A stretch of 64,000 nucleotides of DNA from positions 62,001-126,000 of the forward strand of contig CACABO010000001.1 in NCBI GenBank assembly GCA_902530745.1. Direction: 5' to 3'. Both the position numbers and the translations under genes were made by a program. The notes under the pieces were generated by a model. That model saw only the letters and a program-made list of their open reading frames with translations, made no database searches and had not been told where the DNA came from. The stretch is from an uncultured Alphaproteobacteria bacterium (GTDB lineage Bacteria > Pseudomonadota > Alphaproteobacteria > HIMB59). Shown piece by piece: positions 18,408-27,231 of this stretch; within the stretch, counting starts at the first letter, position 1; the number at the start of each line of letters is the position of its first letter.

Positions 18408-20472
18408 GAATTATTTAAATATCATTAGATCTTCAAAACTAGCTCAGTTTGGTATTTTATTAATTGTATTTTTGCTTTTATACAATTTAGTTCCACATAA
18501 TGAGGGCAACTATTTTTGGAGACTTCCCTCTTTATTAGCTTTCATACCAATTAAGTTAAATGAGATTATATATGCAGCTTTATATGAATGGTTTCCTCTC
18601 AAAGTATGGGACCCCATATTTGAAATGTATGAAGAAAAAGCAGCATTTCGTGAATTCACAAAATCCATATCTAAAGGTTTATTATTTTTAATTACTTTTG
18701 TAAGAGAACTTTTATTGGGTGGTGACAAAATAATTGATGTTTTTGTTAGTGATGCTTGGCTGAAAGATAATGATTGGATGACATGGCCAGCACTTCCATG
18801 GACAGCAGCTACAGTCGGTGCTTTTTTGCTTGGGTTCCAACTTGGTGGTATCAGATTGGCTTTACTTGGAGGGATAGGATCTTTATATGTATCAATCTTT
18901 GGAAATTGGGTACCATCTATACAAACACTCTCTTTTGTTCTAATTACAACACCAATTTGTTTTGTACTAGGTCTATCCTTTGGAATATGGGGATACCTAG
19001 ATAGAAAAGTTGAGACAGCTTTGCAACCAGTACTAAATGTAATGCAAACTATGCCTCAATTTGCATATCTAGTCCCTATTATAGCTTTATTTGGTTTAGG
19101 CGATCATGCAGGTTCGATAGCTACTATAGTAATTGCTACCCCACCAATGATAAGAAATACCATTTTAGGATTAAAACGAATTTCACCTGAGGTAGTAGAA
19201 GCGGGACTTATGAGCGGTTGTACAAAAACTCAGCTTTTATTTAAAGTATTAATACCAACAGCTAGACGAGATATTTTAAACGGTGTCAATACAGTTATTA
19301 TGCAATGCCTAGCAATGGTTGTAATTGCGTCTTTCGTTGGTGCAAAAGGACTTGGTCTAAATTTAAAAATTGCCTTAAATAGTTTAAAAATTGGCAAAGC
19401 TGCTGAAGCAGGTTTTTGTATCGTCTTAATTGCTGTTATCCTTGATCGATTTACAAAAGCATGGGCGAATAAACAAGTTGATTATTTTGAAAATTTAACT
19501 TTTTTTCAAAGATATAAACTCTTAATCATCTTTGGAACCTCAATTTTAATTTTTTCAATCATTGCTTTTATAGCAAATGGTTACTTCGATAAAATTAATT
19601 ACCTATATGTCATACCTATTGAAAAAGGTTTTACTTTTGCTCACTATATTGATGCTGCTGTTGATTGGGTTTGGGAAACTTTTTTCTATTCTCTCAATTC
19701 TTTCAATAAGTTTCTTCTAACAGAAGTTCTAGGTCCTATGAAAAAAGCTTATCTAGGTATGCCAGTAGTTGCCACGTTGACTCTAACTATGGGTGTCGCT
19801 TATATCATTGGTGGAATTAGAACAAGCTTATTAGTTGGGGGCATGATGTTATTTATTGCTATGTCAAAATATTGGGACAGAGCTTTAATTACAATGTACA
19901 TGGCAACATTTGCTGTAATTATGGCATCTCTCAATGGAATAATAGTTGGATCAATATTTGCACAAACTGAGAGGGGGTCAAAAATTATTCTCTCCGTGTG
20001 TGATTTTTTTGAAACATTTCCATCCTTTGTTTATTTAATACCTGTTATCTTCTTGTTCAATATTACTGATACCTCAGTGTTAATAGCTGCAATTGTTTAT
20101 GCTACTGTTCCTGCTACTCGATATACTGTCTGGGGTCTAAATAGTGTCCCACTCTCCTTACATGAAGCAGGCACCATGTCCGGTGTCTCAAGAATACAAA
20201 GATGGACAAATATTGAAATTCCCTTAGCTTTCCCGACAATTATGCTTGGCGTTAATCAAACAGTTGTTTTCACTCTTCAAATGGTAATTTTAGGGGCGTT
20301 AATTGGAACTGAAGATTTAGGCCAACTTATTTTTGGAGCATTATCAAGAGCTCAAGACGGTCCTGGTGTTGCTATAACACTAGGTTTATTCGTTTCTTTA
20401 ATGGCTATTTCAGTAGATGTAATTGTGAGAAAATGGGCCGAGGAAAGAAAAAAAGCTCTTGGATTAGCATAG
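18400..20472 (+). CDS. tmoV: TMAO ABC transporter permease TmoV (tandem fused)
   Basis: 690 aa, about twice an ordinary ProW permease, because two permease modules are fused. Each carries its own cytoplasmic coupling (EAA) loop: EAGLMSGCTKTQLLFKVLIP in the first half and EAGTMSGVSRIQRWTNIEIP in the second. About a dozen or more membrane segments are visible. The start is GTG, 8 bases inside tmoW. The doubled architecture matches TmoV of the TMAO transporter. A single chain probably supplies both permease halves of the complex. Confidence 0.87.
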   Translation: MDKNYLNIIRSSKLAQFGILLIVFLLLYNLVPHNEGNYFWRLPSLLAFIPIKLNEIIYAALYEWFPLKVWDPIFEMYEEKAAFREFTKSISKGLLFLITFVRELLLGGDKIIDVFVSDAWLKDNDWMTWPALPWTAATVGAFLLGFQLGGIRLALLGGIGSLYVSIFGNWVPSIQTLSFVLITTPICFVLGLSFGIWGYLDRKVETALQPVLNVMQTMPQFAYLVPIIALFGLGDHAGSIATIVIATPPMIRNTILGLKRISPEVVEAGLMSGCTKTQLLFKVLIPTARRDILNGVNTVIMQCLAMVVIASFVGAKGLGLNLKIALNSLKIGKAAEAGFCIVLIAVILDRFTKAWANKQVDYFENLTFFQRYKLLIIFGTSILIFSIIAFIANGYFDKINYLYVIPIEKGFTFAHYIDAAVDWVWETFFYSLNSFNKFLLTEVLGPMKKAYLGMPVVATLTLTMGVAYIIGGIRTSLLVGGMMLFIAMSKYWDRALITMYMATFAVIMASLNGIIVGSIFAQTERGSKIILSVCDFFETFPSFVYLIPVIFLFNITDTSVLIAAIVYATVPATRYTVWGLNSVPLSLHEAGTMSGVSRIQRWTNIEIPLAFPTIMLGVNQTVVFTLQMVILGALIGTEDLGQLIFGALSRAQDGPGVAITLGLFVSLMAISVDVIVRKWAEERKKALGLA

Positions 20473-20475
20473 AAA

Positions 20476-22827
20476 ATGATCATCCCAAGAGTTACTCAAC
20501 CTTATGAACCTGGATTACCAGCTCTTGGTGACGACTTAGAAAATTATTTGGTAATTGGTGGAGGTTCTCTCACATTAAAATTAGAACCAGATGACAAATT
20601 TAAAATAATTAATTTAGAGGGCCATCAACAGGCCGAGATTGTATGCTTTAATTCAAAGCGAGAGTGTAATCTATCACCTTTAGGTCTTAATAACGAGCAC
20701 AACGGACAATTAACAAAAAAAATCCTTACCAGCAAGGAGGAGTCAGCTCAAATAGCACGTACTAAATTAAAAAAACTTGGATATGAGGTAGAGTCTATTA
20801 ATCAATCGATTTTAGTATTTTCTCAAAATTCACTTTCAGGTTCAATTGAGGAGTTTAAAACAAACGACTCCATTGTTTGTATAATTTCTGCACCAGGCGA
20901 AAGTGAAATTACACATGAAAATATTCCTGCATCCGAACTACGAGTAATTGTTCAAAGAAATAAAAAACGTGAAGAGGGGGAATTTTTATTACCAGACCCT
21001 TTAATGGATCCTGTTGAAGAAATTTTTGTTAAAAGATATACCGCAATGGCCTATGAGGTCAAAGAAGGAGATTTTATTCAGATAATTGATGTTTATGGAA
21101 GACAATGTTCTGACTTTATGGCATTCGACTCACAGAGCCTTCAAAAAGGCCAAGAGCTCTCAATAGATACAACTAATAGTAGATATTTAATGGGTAGTGC
21201 TTTTCCAATGCCAGGTCTCCATTCTAAATATTACGATGAAAATCAAATGCCCATGGTTGAAGTCTACAGAGACACTGTCGGAAGACATGATACGTTCGGT
21301 ACTGCATGTACTTCAAAATTTTATGATGATATTGGCTATTTTGGTCATCCAAATTGCTCAGATAATTTCAATTATGTATTAGATAAGTTTACTGTGAGAA
21401 AAAGACTAGGTTGGAATGCTATAAATTTATTTTACAACACAGCCATTGATGCAAATAATGCTTTAATTTTTGATGAACCATGGTCTAGACCAGGAGACTA
21501 TGTGATGTTTAAAGCCCTGAAAAATTTAGTTTGTGTCTCCTCTGCCTGTCCAGACGACGTAGATGCAGCTAATGGATGGAATCCTACTGACATTTTTGTT
21601 AGAGTCTATAGACCGAATAGACCTTTTAGTAAAGGAATGGCATTTAGAATGAAAGCAGACTCTGATCCCAAATTAACTAAAGAAACTGGTTTTCACCCAA
21701 GAGTATCAAAACTTACTGAAAATATTGTTGAGTACAAAGGCTTCTGGTTAGCTTCTAATTATAATAATCACGGGGCGCACCAAGAGTATGAAGCTTGCAG
21801 AGAGAGGGCTATCATTATGGATCTATCAGCACTAAGAAAGTTTGAAGTACGAGGCCCAGACGCTGAAGAACTTTTACAAATGACTTGCACCAGAAACATC
21901 AGAAAACTATCTGTTGGCCAAGTTGTTTACACTGCGATGTGCTACGAGCATGGAGGTATGCTTGATGACGGTACAGTATTCAAAATGACGGATGATAATT
22001 TTAGGTGGATTTGTGGAGATGAGTATTGCGGTGAATGGTTAAGAGAAAAAGCAAAGGAACATAACTTAAAGGTATGGATTAAATCTTCTACTGATAATTT
22101 ACATAATGTTTCCGTCCAAGGGCCAAAGAGTAGAGAGATATTAAAAAAGATAATCTGGACCCCTCCTCATCAAACATCATTGACTGATTTAGAGTGGTTT
22201 AGGTTTTCTATAGCTAGGTTAAATACTTTAGATGGAATTCCTTTAATGGTTTCTAGAACTGGATATACAGGTGAACTAGGTTATGAAATATTCTGTCATC
22301 CGAGTAAAGCTGCTGAAGTTTGGGATGCTGTAATGAAAGCCGGAGAGGAGTTTGGAATTGTGCCTATGGGATTAGACGCTTTGGATTTAGTTAGAATTGA
22401 AGCTGGTTTAGTTTTTGCAAATTATGAATTCGATGATCAAACTGATCCGTTTGAGGCGGGAATTGGTTTTACAGTTCCTCTTAAATCAAAAGAGGATAAC
22501 TTTATTGGTAAAGAAGCTTTACTTGAAAGAAAGGCAAACCCTCAAAGAAAACTAGTTGGACTTGAGATTGAGGGAAATGAAACTACCGGGCATGGAGACT
22601 GTGTTCATCCTTCAAATAATGGAAGGGAGCAAGTTGGCATTATAACAAGTGGTATGAAATCCCCTGTTCTAAATAAAAATATTGCTCTTTGTAAAATCAA
22701 TGTCAAATACAGCGAGCTTAATACTGAAGTTGAAATAGGTAAGTTAGATGGTCAACAAAAAAGAATAAAGGCTAAGGTTGTACCTTTCCCATTTTATGAT
22801 CCAACTAAATCAAGAGTTAAATCCTAA
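20476..22827 (+). CDS. tdm: Trimethylamine N-oxide demethylase Tdm
   Basis: 783 aa, the size of known TMAO demethylases, which convert TMAO to dimethylamine and formaldehyde. Layout: a short N-terminal module, a DUF1989 domain (about residues 170-370) with GTACTS, GHPNCSDNF and SACPDDVDAANG carrying the Cys/His/Asp candidates for the metal centre, then a GcvT-type folate-binding domain (about 400-780) with SRTGYTGELGYEI and GLDALDLVRIEAGL. The folate domain is thought to capture formaldehyde as methylene-THF. The ATG follows tmoV by 3 bases, so demethylase and transporter are co-expressed. Confidence 0.92.
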   Translation: MIIPRVTQPYEPGLPALGDDLENYLVIGGGSLTLKLEPDDKFKIINLEGHQQAEIVCFNSKRECNLSPLGLNNEHNGQLTKKILTSKEESAQIARTKLKKLGYEVESINQSILVFSQNSLSGSIEEFKTNDSIVCIISAPGESEITHENIPASELRVIVQRNKKREEGEFLLPDPLMDPVEEIFVKRYTAMAYEVKEGDFIQIIDVYGRQCSDFMAFDSQSLQKGQELSIDTTNSRYLMGSAFPMPGLHSKYYDENQMPMVEVYRDTVGRHDTFGTACTSKFYDDIGYFGHPNCSDNFNYVLDKFTVRKRLGWNAINLFYNTAIDANNALIFDEPWSRPGDYVMFKALKNLVCVSSACPDDVDAANGWNPTDIFVRVYRPNRPFSKGMAFRMKADSDPKLTKETGFHPRVSKLTENIVEYKGFWLASNYNNHGAHQEYEACRERAIIMDLSALRKFEVRGPDAEELLQMTCTRNIRKLSVGQVVYTAMCYEHGGMLDDGTVFKMTDDNFRWICGDEYCGEWLREKAKEHNLKVWIKSSTDNLHNVSVQGPKSREILKKIIWTPPHQTSLTDLEWFRFSIARLNTLDGIPLMVSRTGYTGELGYEIFCHPSKAAEVWDAVMKAGEEFGIVPMGLDALDLVRIEAGLVFANYEFDDQTDPFEAGIGFTVPLKSKEDNFIGKEALLERKANPQRKLVGLEIEGNETTGHGDCVHPSNNGREQVGIITSGMKSPVLNKNIALCKINVKYSELNTEVEIGKLDGQQKRIKAKVVPFPFYDPTKSRVKS

Positions 22828-22843
22828 TTTTTTTATCTTTTAA

Positions 22844-24013
22844 ATGAGTTCAATTTTTTTAGATAAATCTTCAACTTTACCAATTAGTGATAACAGGTTT
22901 GATAAAGGACCTTTTTTTGAATTTTATCATAAAGAAGATAATTCTTATGGTGTATATGCCGATCGCTATTTTCCAATATCTGTTGGAAATAAAATTAAAG
23001 ATAGTTACTGGAATTTGAGAAGAAAAGCTGTCATGTATGATGTACCTGAAAAACCTATTCAAATAGAGGGACCACAGTCAGAGGAATTTCTTGATAAAAT
23101 ATTTTGTCGCAAAATTAAAGATATGAAAGTAGGCAGGGGTAAATATGCAATTGCCTGTTATGAAAATGGCGGAATATTTATTGATGGTGTACTTTTTAGA
23201 TTAGAACAAAATAAATTTTGGTACGTCCAACCTGATGGACCCCTTGAAACTTGGTTAAAAGCTCATCAAAAAAACTATGAAGTTACTATAACTGACCCTA
23301 ATTCTCGAGTGATACAAATACAAGGTCCAATTTCTAAAGATATAATTTCAAAGCTGACAAATGGAGAAATAAACAATGATTTTAAATATTATCATTCAGG
23401 CTATTCAAAAATAGCTGATCAAAATGTATATGTCTCTAGAACAGGATGGACTTCTGAATTAGGCTTCGAAATTTATACTCTAGGAAATAAGACTAATTAT
23501 AAAAAAATTTGGGATACTATTTGTGAAATCGGATATCCGATGGGTATGACATTTGATGGTCTAGAATCAATGGATATAAGAAGAATTGAAGCAGGCATCC
23601 TAGATAACAACACAGATTTTGACTCTTCTATGAATCCTTATGAAATTGGATTAGGCTCTCTAGTTGATTTGGAAAAAGAAAGTTTTATTGGAAAAAAAGC
23701 TTTAGAATTTTTATCAACAAAATTTGGAAAGAGATTATTTGGTATAACTACCGATAAAGAAATTATTCCTAGAGCAAAAGTTTATTTATCATCAAATGAA
23801 CAAAAAATTGGATATCTCTCAGCATCAACTTGGTCTCCTACTTTAGAAAAGTATGTAGGTTATGTGCGTTTTGACTACCCTGGTGAGTGGAAAGAATTTC
23901 AAATTAAAGTTGAGTCTGTTAATGATAATTTAGTTGACTGCGAAATAATTGATTTACCATTTTATGATAAAGAAAAACTAATCCCAAAGGGGATTGACAA
24001 AAATATTCCTTAA
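22844..24013 (+). CDS. GcvT-like folate-binding protein in the TMAO operon
   Basis: 389 aa stand-alone aminomethyltransferase-fold protein. Typical GcvT-family pieces are present: GRGKYAIACYENGGIFIDGV, VIQIQGPISKD, SRTGWTSELGFEIY and ESMDIRRIEAGI, the last close to Tdm's folate-domain signature. It starts 16 bases after tdm. It is neither DmdA nor true GcvT by overall sequence, and no gcvH/gcvP is nearby. As I recall, roseobacter dimethylamine monooxygenase operons (dmmDABC) include a folate-binding member, so a role in C1 capture from dimethylamine or TMAO is plausible. This is inference. The stop overlaps the small gene on the other strand. Confidence 0.7.
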   Translation: MSSIFLDKSSTLPISDNRFDKGPFFEFYHKEDNSYGVYADRYFPISVGNKIKDSYWNLRRKAVMYDVPEKPIQIEGPQSEEFLDKIFCRKIKDMKVGRGKYAIACYENGGIFIDGVLFRLEQNKFWYVQPDGPLETWLKAHQKNYEVTITDPNSRVIQIQGPISKDIISKLTNGEINNDFKYYHSGYSKIADQNVYVSRTGWTSELGFEIYTLGNKTNYKKIWDTICEIGYPMGMTFDGLESMDIRRIEAGILDNNTDFDSSMNPYEIGLGSLVDLEKESFIGKKALEFLSTKFGKRLFGITTDKEIIPRAKVYLSSNEQKIGYLSASTWSPTLEKYVGYVRFDYPGEWKEFQIKVESVNDNLVDCEIIDLPFYDKEKLIPKGIDKNIP

Positions 24014-24183
24014 TCTTTATTTTTTTCTTTTCTAAAGAATGGTATTAGAAACACAAAACAAGCTACAAAGAAAAAAAGACTTCCAAACATAGCCCAGAAA
24101 CTACCAATGCTTGATATTATAAAGCCTACAGCAGAAATAATAAATAAAACCCACCCAATAAAATTAAGAGTATTATTGGACAT
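24010..24183 (-). CDS. Small two-segment membrane protein downstream of tmm
   Basis: 57 aa ORF absent from the ORF track. It reads MSNNTLNFIGWVLFIISAVG at the N-terminus, has a second hydrophobic segment (AMFGSLFFFVACFVFLIPFF) and ends in a charged KEKNKD tail, so two membrane helices are likely. It starts 7 bases after the tmm stop on the same strand and fills an otherwise unexplained 177-base gap exactly, its stop overlapping the convergent GcvT-like gene. Function unknown. Co-transcription with tmm suggests a link to TMA oxidation or to the membrane. Confidence 0.75.
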   Translation of the reverse strand: MSNNTLNFIGWVLFIISAVGFIISSIGSFWAMFGSLFFFVACFVFLIPFFRKEKNKD

Positions 24184-24190
24184 ATAATAT

Positions 24191-25525
24191 TTATTTTGTA
24201 TCTAAATATGTAGCCATAGAGTCATCCATGGCATCCAACCATGTAGTATGATGTGAGGGACCAGTGGTGCCAGTGACTGGCGAGGAAAAGGATTTATCTC
24301 TATAAGTCAGGATATTTTCTTCCTTATGGTGTTCCCAATCATAAAAATGTTTGCGAATTAACTCAAAGTCAATTTTTGGGTAGTCAACAGCAGAACATAA
24401 ATCCACACAATAATCTGTTTGAAAATCAATCATTTGATAGGCATCCTCTAGGGCTTCTTCCTTTTTAACCCAGTTATCAATATCCTTTGCTAACTCATCA
24501 GCTGAAGGCAGAGTTATTTTGTTCATTATTATGTCTCTTACATACCAAGCTTGGGCATCAAACATGTTAAAGGTATGAAACTGATCTTGCATACCAAGAT
24601 AAAACAAATTTTGATTATTTTGCCATACTACTCCTTTGTATAAGTTTGGAGGATACAGTCTGTTATGAGTTTTTAATTTTAGATCTTCTGGTAAAAAAGG
24701 AAAATGATGCAAGTAACCTGTACATAGTATTAAGGCATCCATTTCTTGAACTGTGCCATCTTTAAAAACTGCTTTGTTTCCATCGATCTTATCCATGTAA
24801 TGTACTTCTTTCATGCCTTCAGGCCAATTGAAACCCATTGGATTGTTTCTATAACCAATAGTAACAGTTTTAGCTCCATATTTATAGCACTGTAACGCTA
24901 CATCTTCAGCAGAGTAGCTACTTCCGAGAACGACAACGTTTTTATCTCTAAACTCTTCAGCGTCTCTGAAATCATGAGAGTGCATTATTCTCCCTGGAAA
25001 ACTATTCATCCCCTCATATTCAGGAATGTAGGGAACAGAGAAGTGACCAGTCGCAACAACTAATTTATCAAAACTTTCAGTTTTAGTTTGATCGTCTTTT
25101 TTATTTCGGTATGTAATATCAAATCCATTACCATTATCAGCAACAGAGGTAACAGTGGTGTTAAACTTTACGTATTTTTTTACATCTGAATTTTCTGCAC
25201 GACCTAAAATGTAATCTTGAAGGACGGCTCTTGGAGGGAAGGAGGGAATTGGTTTTTTGAAATGATCATCAAAAGAATAATCTGCAAATTCAAGGCACTC
25301 TTTTGGCCCATTCGACCAAAGGTATCTATACATGCTATTGTGAATTGGATCTCCATATTGATCAGACCCGGTTCTCCAAGTATAATTCCAAAGACCACCC
25401 CAACTTTCTTGTTTTTCAAAGGCAACAACCTCAGGAATATTTTCGCCTTTGCTTTGCGCTTGATGCAGAGATCTTAAAAAAGATAGTCCACAGGGACCTG
25501 TTCCAATTAGTGCAACTTTTGTCAT
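24191..25525 (-). CDS. tmm: Trimethylamine monooxygenase Tmm
   Basis: 444 aa flavin-containing monooxygenase that oxidises TMA to TMAO with NADPH and O2. It shows the FAD motif GTGPCGLSFLRSLHQAQSKG, a glutamate-linked EKQESWGGLWNYTWRTG, the FMO fingerprint FPGRIMHSHDF (FxGxxxHxxxF) and the NADPH site VVLGSSYSAEDVA. The long identical-looking blocks HNSMYRYLWSNGPKECLEF and DYSF are characteristic of bacterial Tmm rather than other FMOs. GGAGGAGA precedes the ATG. Divergent from mgdA across a 173-base region that holds a putative IclR operator. Such enzymes can also oxidise dimethylsulfide. Confidence 0.93.
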   Translation of the reverse strand: MTKVALIGTGPCGLSFLRSLHQAQSKGENIPEVVAFEKQESWGGLWNYTWRTGSDQYGDPIHNSMYRYLWSNGPKECLEFADYSFDDHFKKPIPSFPPRAVLQDYILGRAENSDVKKYVKFNTTVTSVADNGNGFDITYRNKKDDQTKTESFDKLVVATGHFSVPYIPEYEGMNSFPGRIMHSHDFRDAEEFRDKNVVVLGSSYSAEDVALQCYKYGAKTVTIGYRNNPMGFNWPEGMKEVHYMDKIDGNKAVFKDGTVQEMDALILCTGYLHHFPFLPEDLKLKTHNRLYPPNLYKGVVWQNNQNLFYLGMQDQFHTFNMFDAQAWYVRDIIMNKITLPSADELAKDIDNWVKKEEALEDAYQMIDFQTDYCVDLCSAVDYPKIDFELIRKHFYDWEHHKEENILTYRDKSFSSPVTGTTGPSHHTTWLDAMDDSMATYLDTK

Positions 25526-25623
25526 TATTCTCCTCCGATTTGAATTAATATTAATAATTTAATTTTTATTTCCAATCCATTTTTAGTCATACTCTGTAAT
25601 AAATACAAGGATAATAAAAATGT

Positions 25624-25642
25624 TGTTTCATATTATGGAACA
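25624..25642. promoter_or_regulatory. Putative IclR operator between tmm and mgdA
   Basis: TGTTTCATATTATGGAACA is a near-perfect inverted repeat with 9-base arms around one central base and one mismatch. It lies 57 bases before the mgdA ATG and 99 bases before tmm, so it could act on either divergent promoter. Its first 16 bases, plus two before them, recur upstream of tmoX, and related palindromes precede iclR and the dadA-like gene. Confidence 0.65.
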
Positions 25643-25698
25643 GGTTTATTGTAGCATTTTATTAGGAATATATATTTTCGAAGAGGTTTAATTGAATC

Positions 25699-26955
25699 AT
25701 GCAAAAGTACTCAGTTTTTAGTTTAGTAAAAAATGCTTTCACCAACCATGAAAATTGGGAGGTAGCTTGGAAAGACCCTGAACCTAAAAAAGAATACGAT
25801 GTCATAATTGTAGGCGGCGGTGGTCATGGTCTTGCAACAGCTTATTATCTTGCAAAAGAACATGGCATCACAAACGTTGCCATACTTGAAAAGGGTTGGA
25901 TTGGTGGAGGTAATGTTGGAAGAAACACTACCATCTTGAGATCTAACTATATGTTTGATTCAAACGCTCATTTTTATGAGTTTGGTATGAAGCTTTGGGA
26001 AACACTTAGCCAAGAATTAAATTACAACGTTATGTACTCACCGAGAGGAATTATAAACCTAGCTCACTCTGATGCACAAATGAATGCTTACGCTAGAAGA
26101 GGTAACTCTATGAGATTAAATGGTATTGATGCAATTCTTCTTGGAAGGGATGATTTAAAAAAGATGATCCCATTTGCAGATTTTTCAGAAACATGTCGTT
26201 TTCCCATTCATGGTGGTTTAATGCAGCCACGTGGGGGAACTGCAAGACATGATGCAGTTGCTTGGGGATATGCGAGACAGGCAGACTCCATGGGTGTCGA
26301 TATAATTCAAAATTGTGAAGTGACAGGTTTTGATGTTAACAACGGAAAAATAGAAGGCGTTCAAACATCAAGAGGAAATATTAAAACTAAAAAAGTTGGA
26401 TTGTGTGTTGCTGGAAGCACTACACTTTTAGCAGACATGCTAAATATGAGACTTCCAATTGAAGCACATGTTCTGCAAGCTTGTGTCTCAGAACCAGTTA
26501 AACCTTTACTTCATAACGTAGTTACATTCGGAGCAGGTCACTTTTATTGTAGCCAATCTGACAAAGGTGAAATGGTTATGGGTGGTGATTTAGATGGTTA
26601 CAATAGTTATGCTCAAAGAGGAAATATGCCAATGATACAGCATGTTTTAACAGGTGGATTGGCTGTCTTCCCAAACTTTAGTAGACTCAAAATGCTTCGA
26701 ACTTGGGGAGGTATTATGGATATGTCCATGGATGGTTCTCCAATAATCGATAAAACTCATATTGAGGGGGTATATCTTAATTGCGGTTGGTGTTACGGAG
26801 GCTTTAAAGCCACTCCAAGCTCAGGTTTTGTTTTTGCACACACAATAGCACAAGATCAAGTACATGAACTCAACTCAGACTTTAACCTTGAAAGATTCCA
26901 TACTGGAAAAATTATAGATGAAAAGGGTGTAGGCCCTAAACCTTGGATCGGTTAA
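25699..26955 (+). CDS. mgdA: N-methylglutamate dehydrogenase subunit A (SoxB-like)
   Basis: 418 aa homologue of the sarcosine oxidase beta subunit. FAD motif VIIVGGGGHGLATAYYLAKE, then GGNVGRNTTILRSNY, and GGTARHDAVAWGYARQAD, where the His of RHD is the position that carries covalent FMN in SoxB. The C-terminal substrate region is CGWCYGGFKATPSSG. It heads a SoxB-SoxD-SoxA-SoxG gene order shared by sarcosine oxidase and N-methylglutamate dehydrogenase. I favour the latter because an N-methylglutamate synthase trio follows 6 bases after the last subunit. Predicted reaction: N-methylglutamate to glutamate plus a folate-bound C1 unit. Confidence 0.8.
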   Translation: MQKYSVFSLVKNAFTNHENWEVAWKDPEPKKEYDVIIVGGGGHGLATAYYLAKEHGITNVAILEKGWIGGGNVGRNTTILRSNYMFDSNAHFYEFGMKLWETLSQELNYNVMYSPRGIINLAHSDAQMNAYARRGNSMRLNGIDAILLGRDDLKKMIPFADFSETCRFPIHGGLMQPRGGTARHDAVAWGYARQADSMGVDIIQNCEVTGFDVNNGKIEGVQTSRGNIKTKKVGLCVAGSTTLLADMLNMRLPIEAHVLQACVSEPVKPLLHNVVTFGAGHFYCSQSDKGEMVMGGDLDGYNSYAQRGNMPMIQHVLTGGLAVFPNFSRLKMLRTWGGIMDMSMDGSPIIDKTHIEGVYLNCGWCYGGFKATPSSGFVFAHTIAQDQVHELNSDFNLERFHTGKIIDEKGVGPKPWIG

Positions 26956-26958
26956 TAG

Positions 26959-27231
26959 ATGTTAGAAATAAAATGCCCATACTGTGGCAAGCGCTCACAA
27001 AATGAATTTTCTTATGGCGGAGACGCTACTATAAAAAGACCTCAACTAGGAGAAGAAATTTCAACCGAGGATTGGGATAATTTTGTTTACTACAGAGATA
27101 ACCCAAGAGGAAAACACTCAGAACTATGGCATCATGTTTCTGGATGTAGACAATGGTTTAAAGTCTCAAGAGACACCGCTACACATGAAATTTTTGACAC
27201 TTGTAAAATGAACGAGGACTTTAATGTCTAA
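26959..27231 (+). CDS. mgdB: N-methylglutamate dehydrogenase subunit B (SoxD-like)
   Basis: 90 aa, the small zinc-binding subunit of the heterotetrameric sarcosine oxidase family. The N-terminal KCPYCGKRSQNEFSYGG and the later WHHVSGCRQWFKVSRDT supply three Cys and nearby His residues for Zn, as in SoxD. It lies 3 bases after mgdA and overlaps mgdC by 8 bases. The ATG is close to the previous stop with no strong separate ribosome site, fitting coupled translation. Confidence 0.85.
   Translation: MLEIKCPYCGKRSQNEFSYGGDATIKRPQLGEEISTEDWDNFVYYRDNPRGKHSELWHHVSGCRQWFKVSRDTATHEIFDTCKMNEDFNV

Noticed and set aside
22844-24013. DMSP demethylase DmdA as identity of the GcvT-like gene
   Set aside because: Length is close (389 versus about 370 aa), but the N-terminus and central motifs do not match DmdA as I know it, and the gene sits in the TMAO operon.
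25217-25548. Overlapping plus-strand ORFs of 81-86 aa across the start of tmm
   Set aside because: They lie antisense to a strongly conserved tmm reading frame, have odd composition and no family features, and are shadows of that gene.
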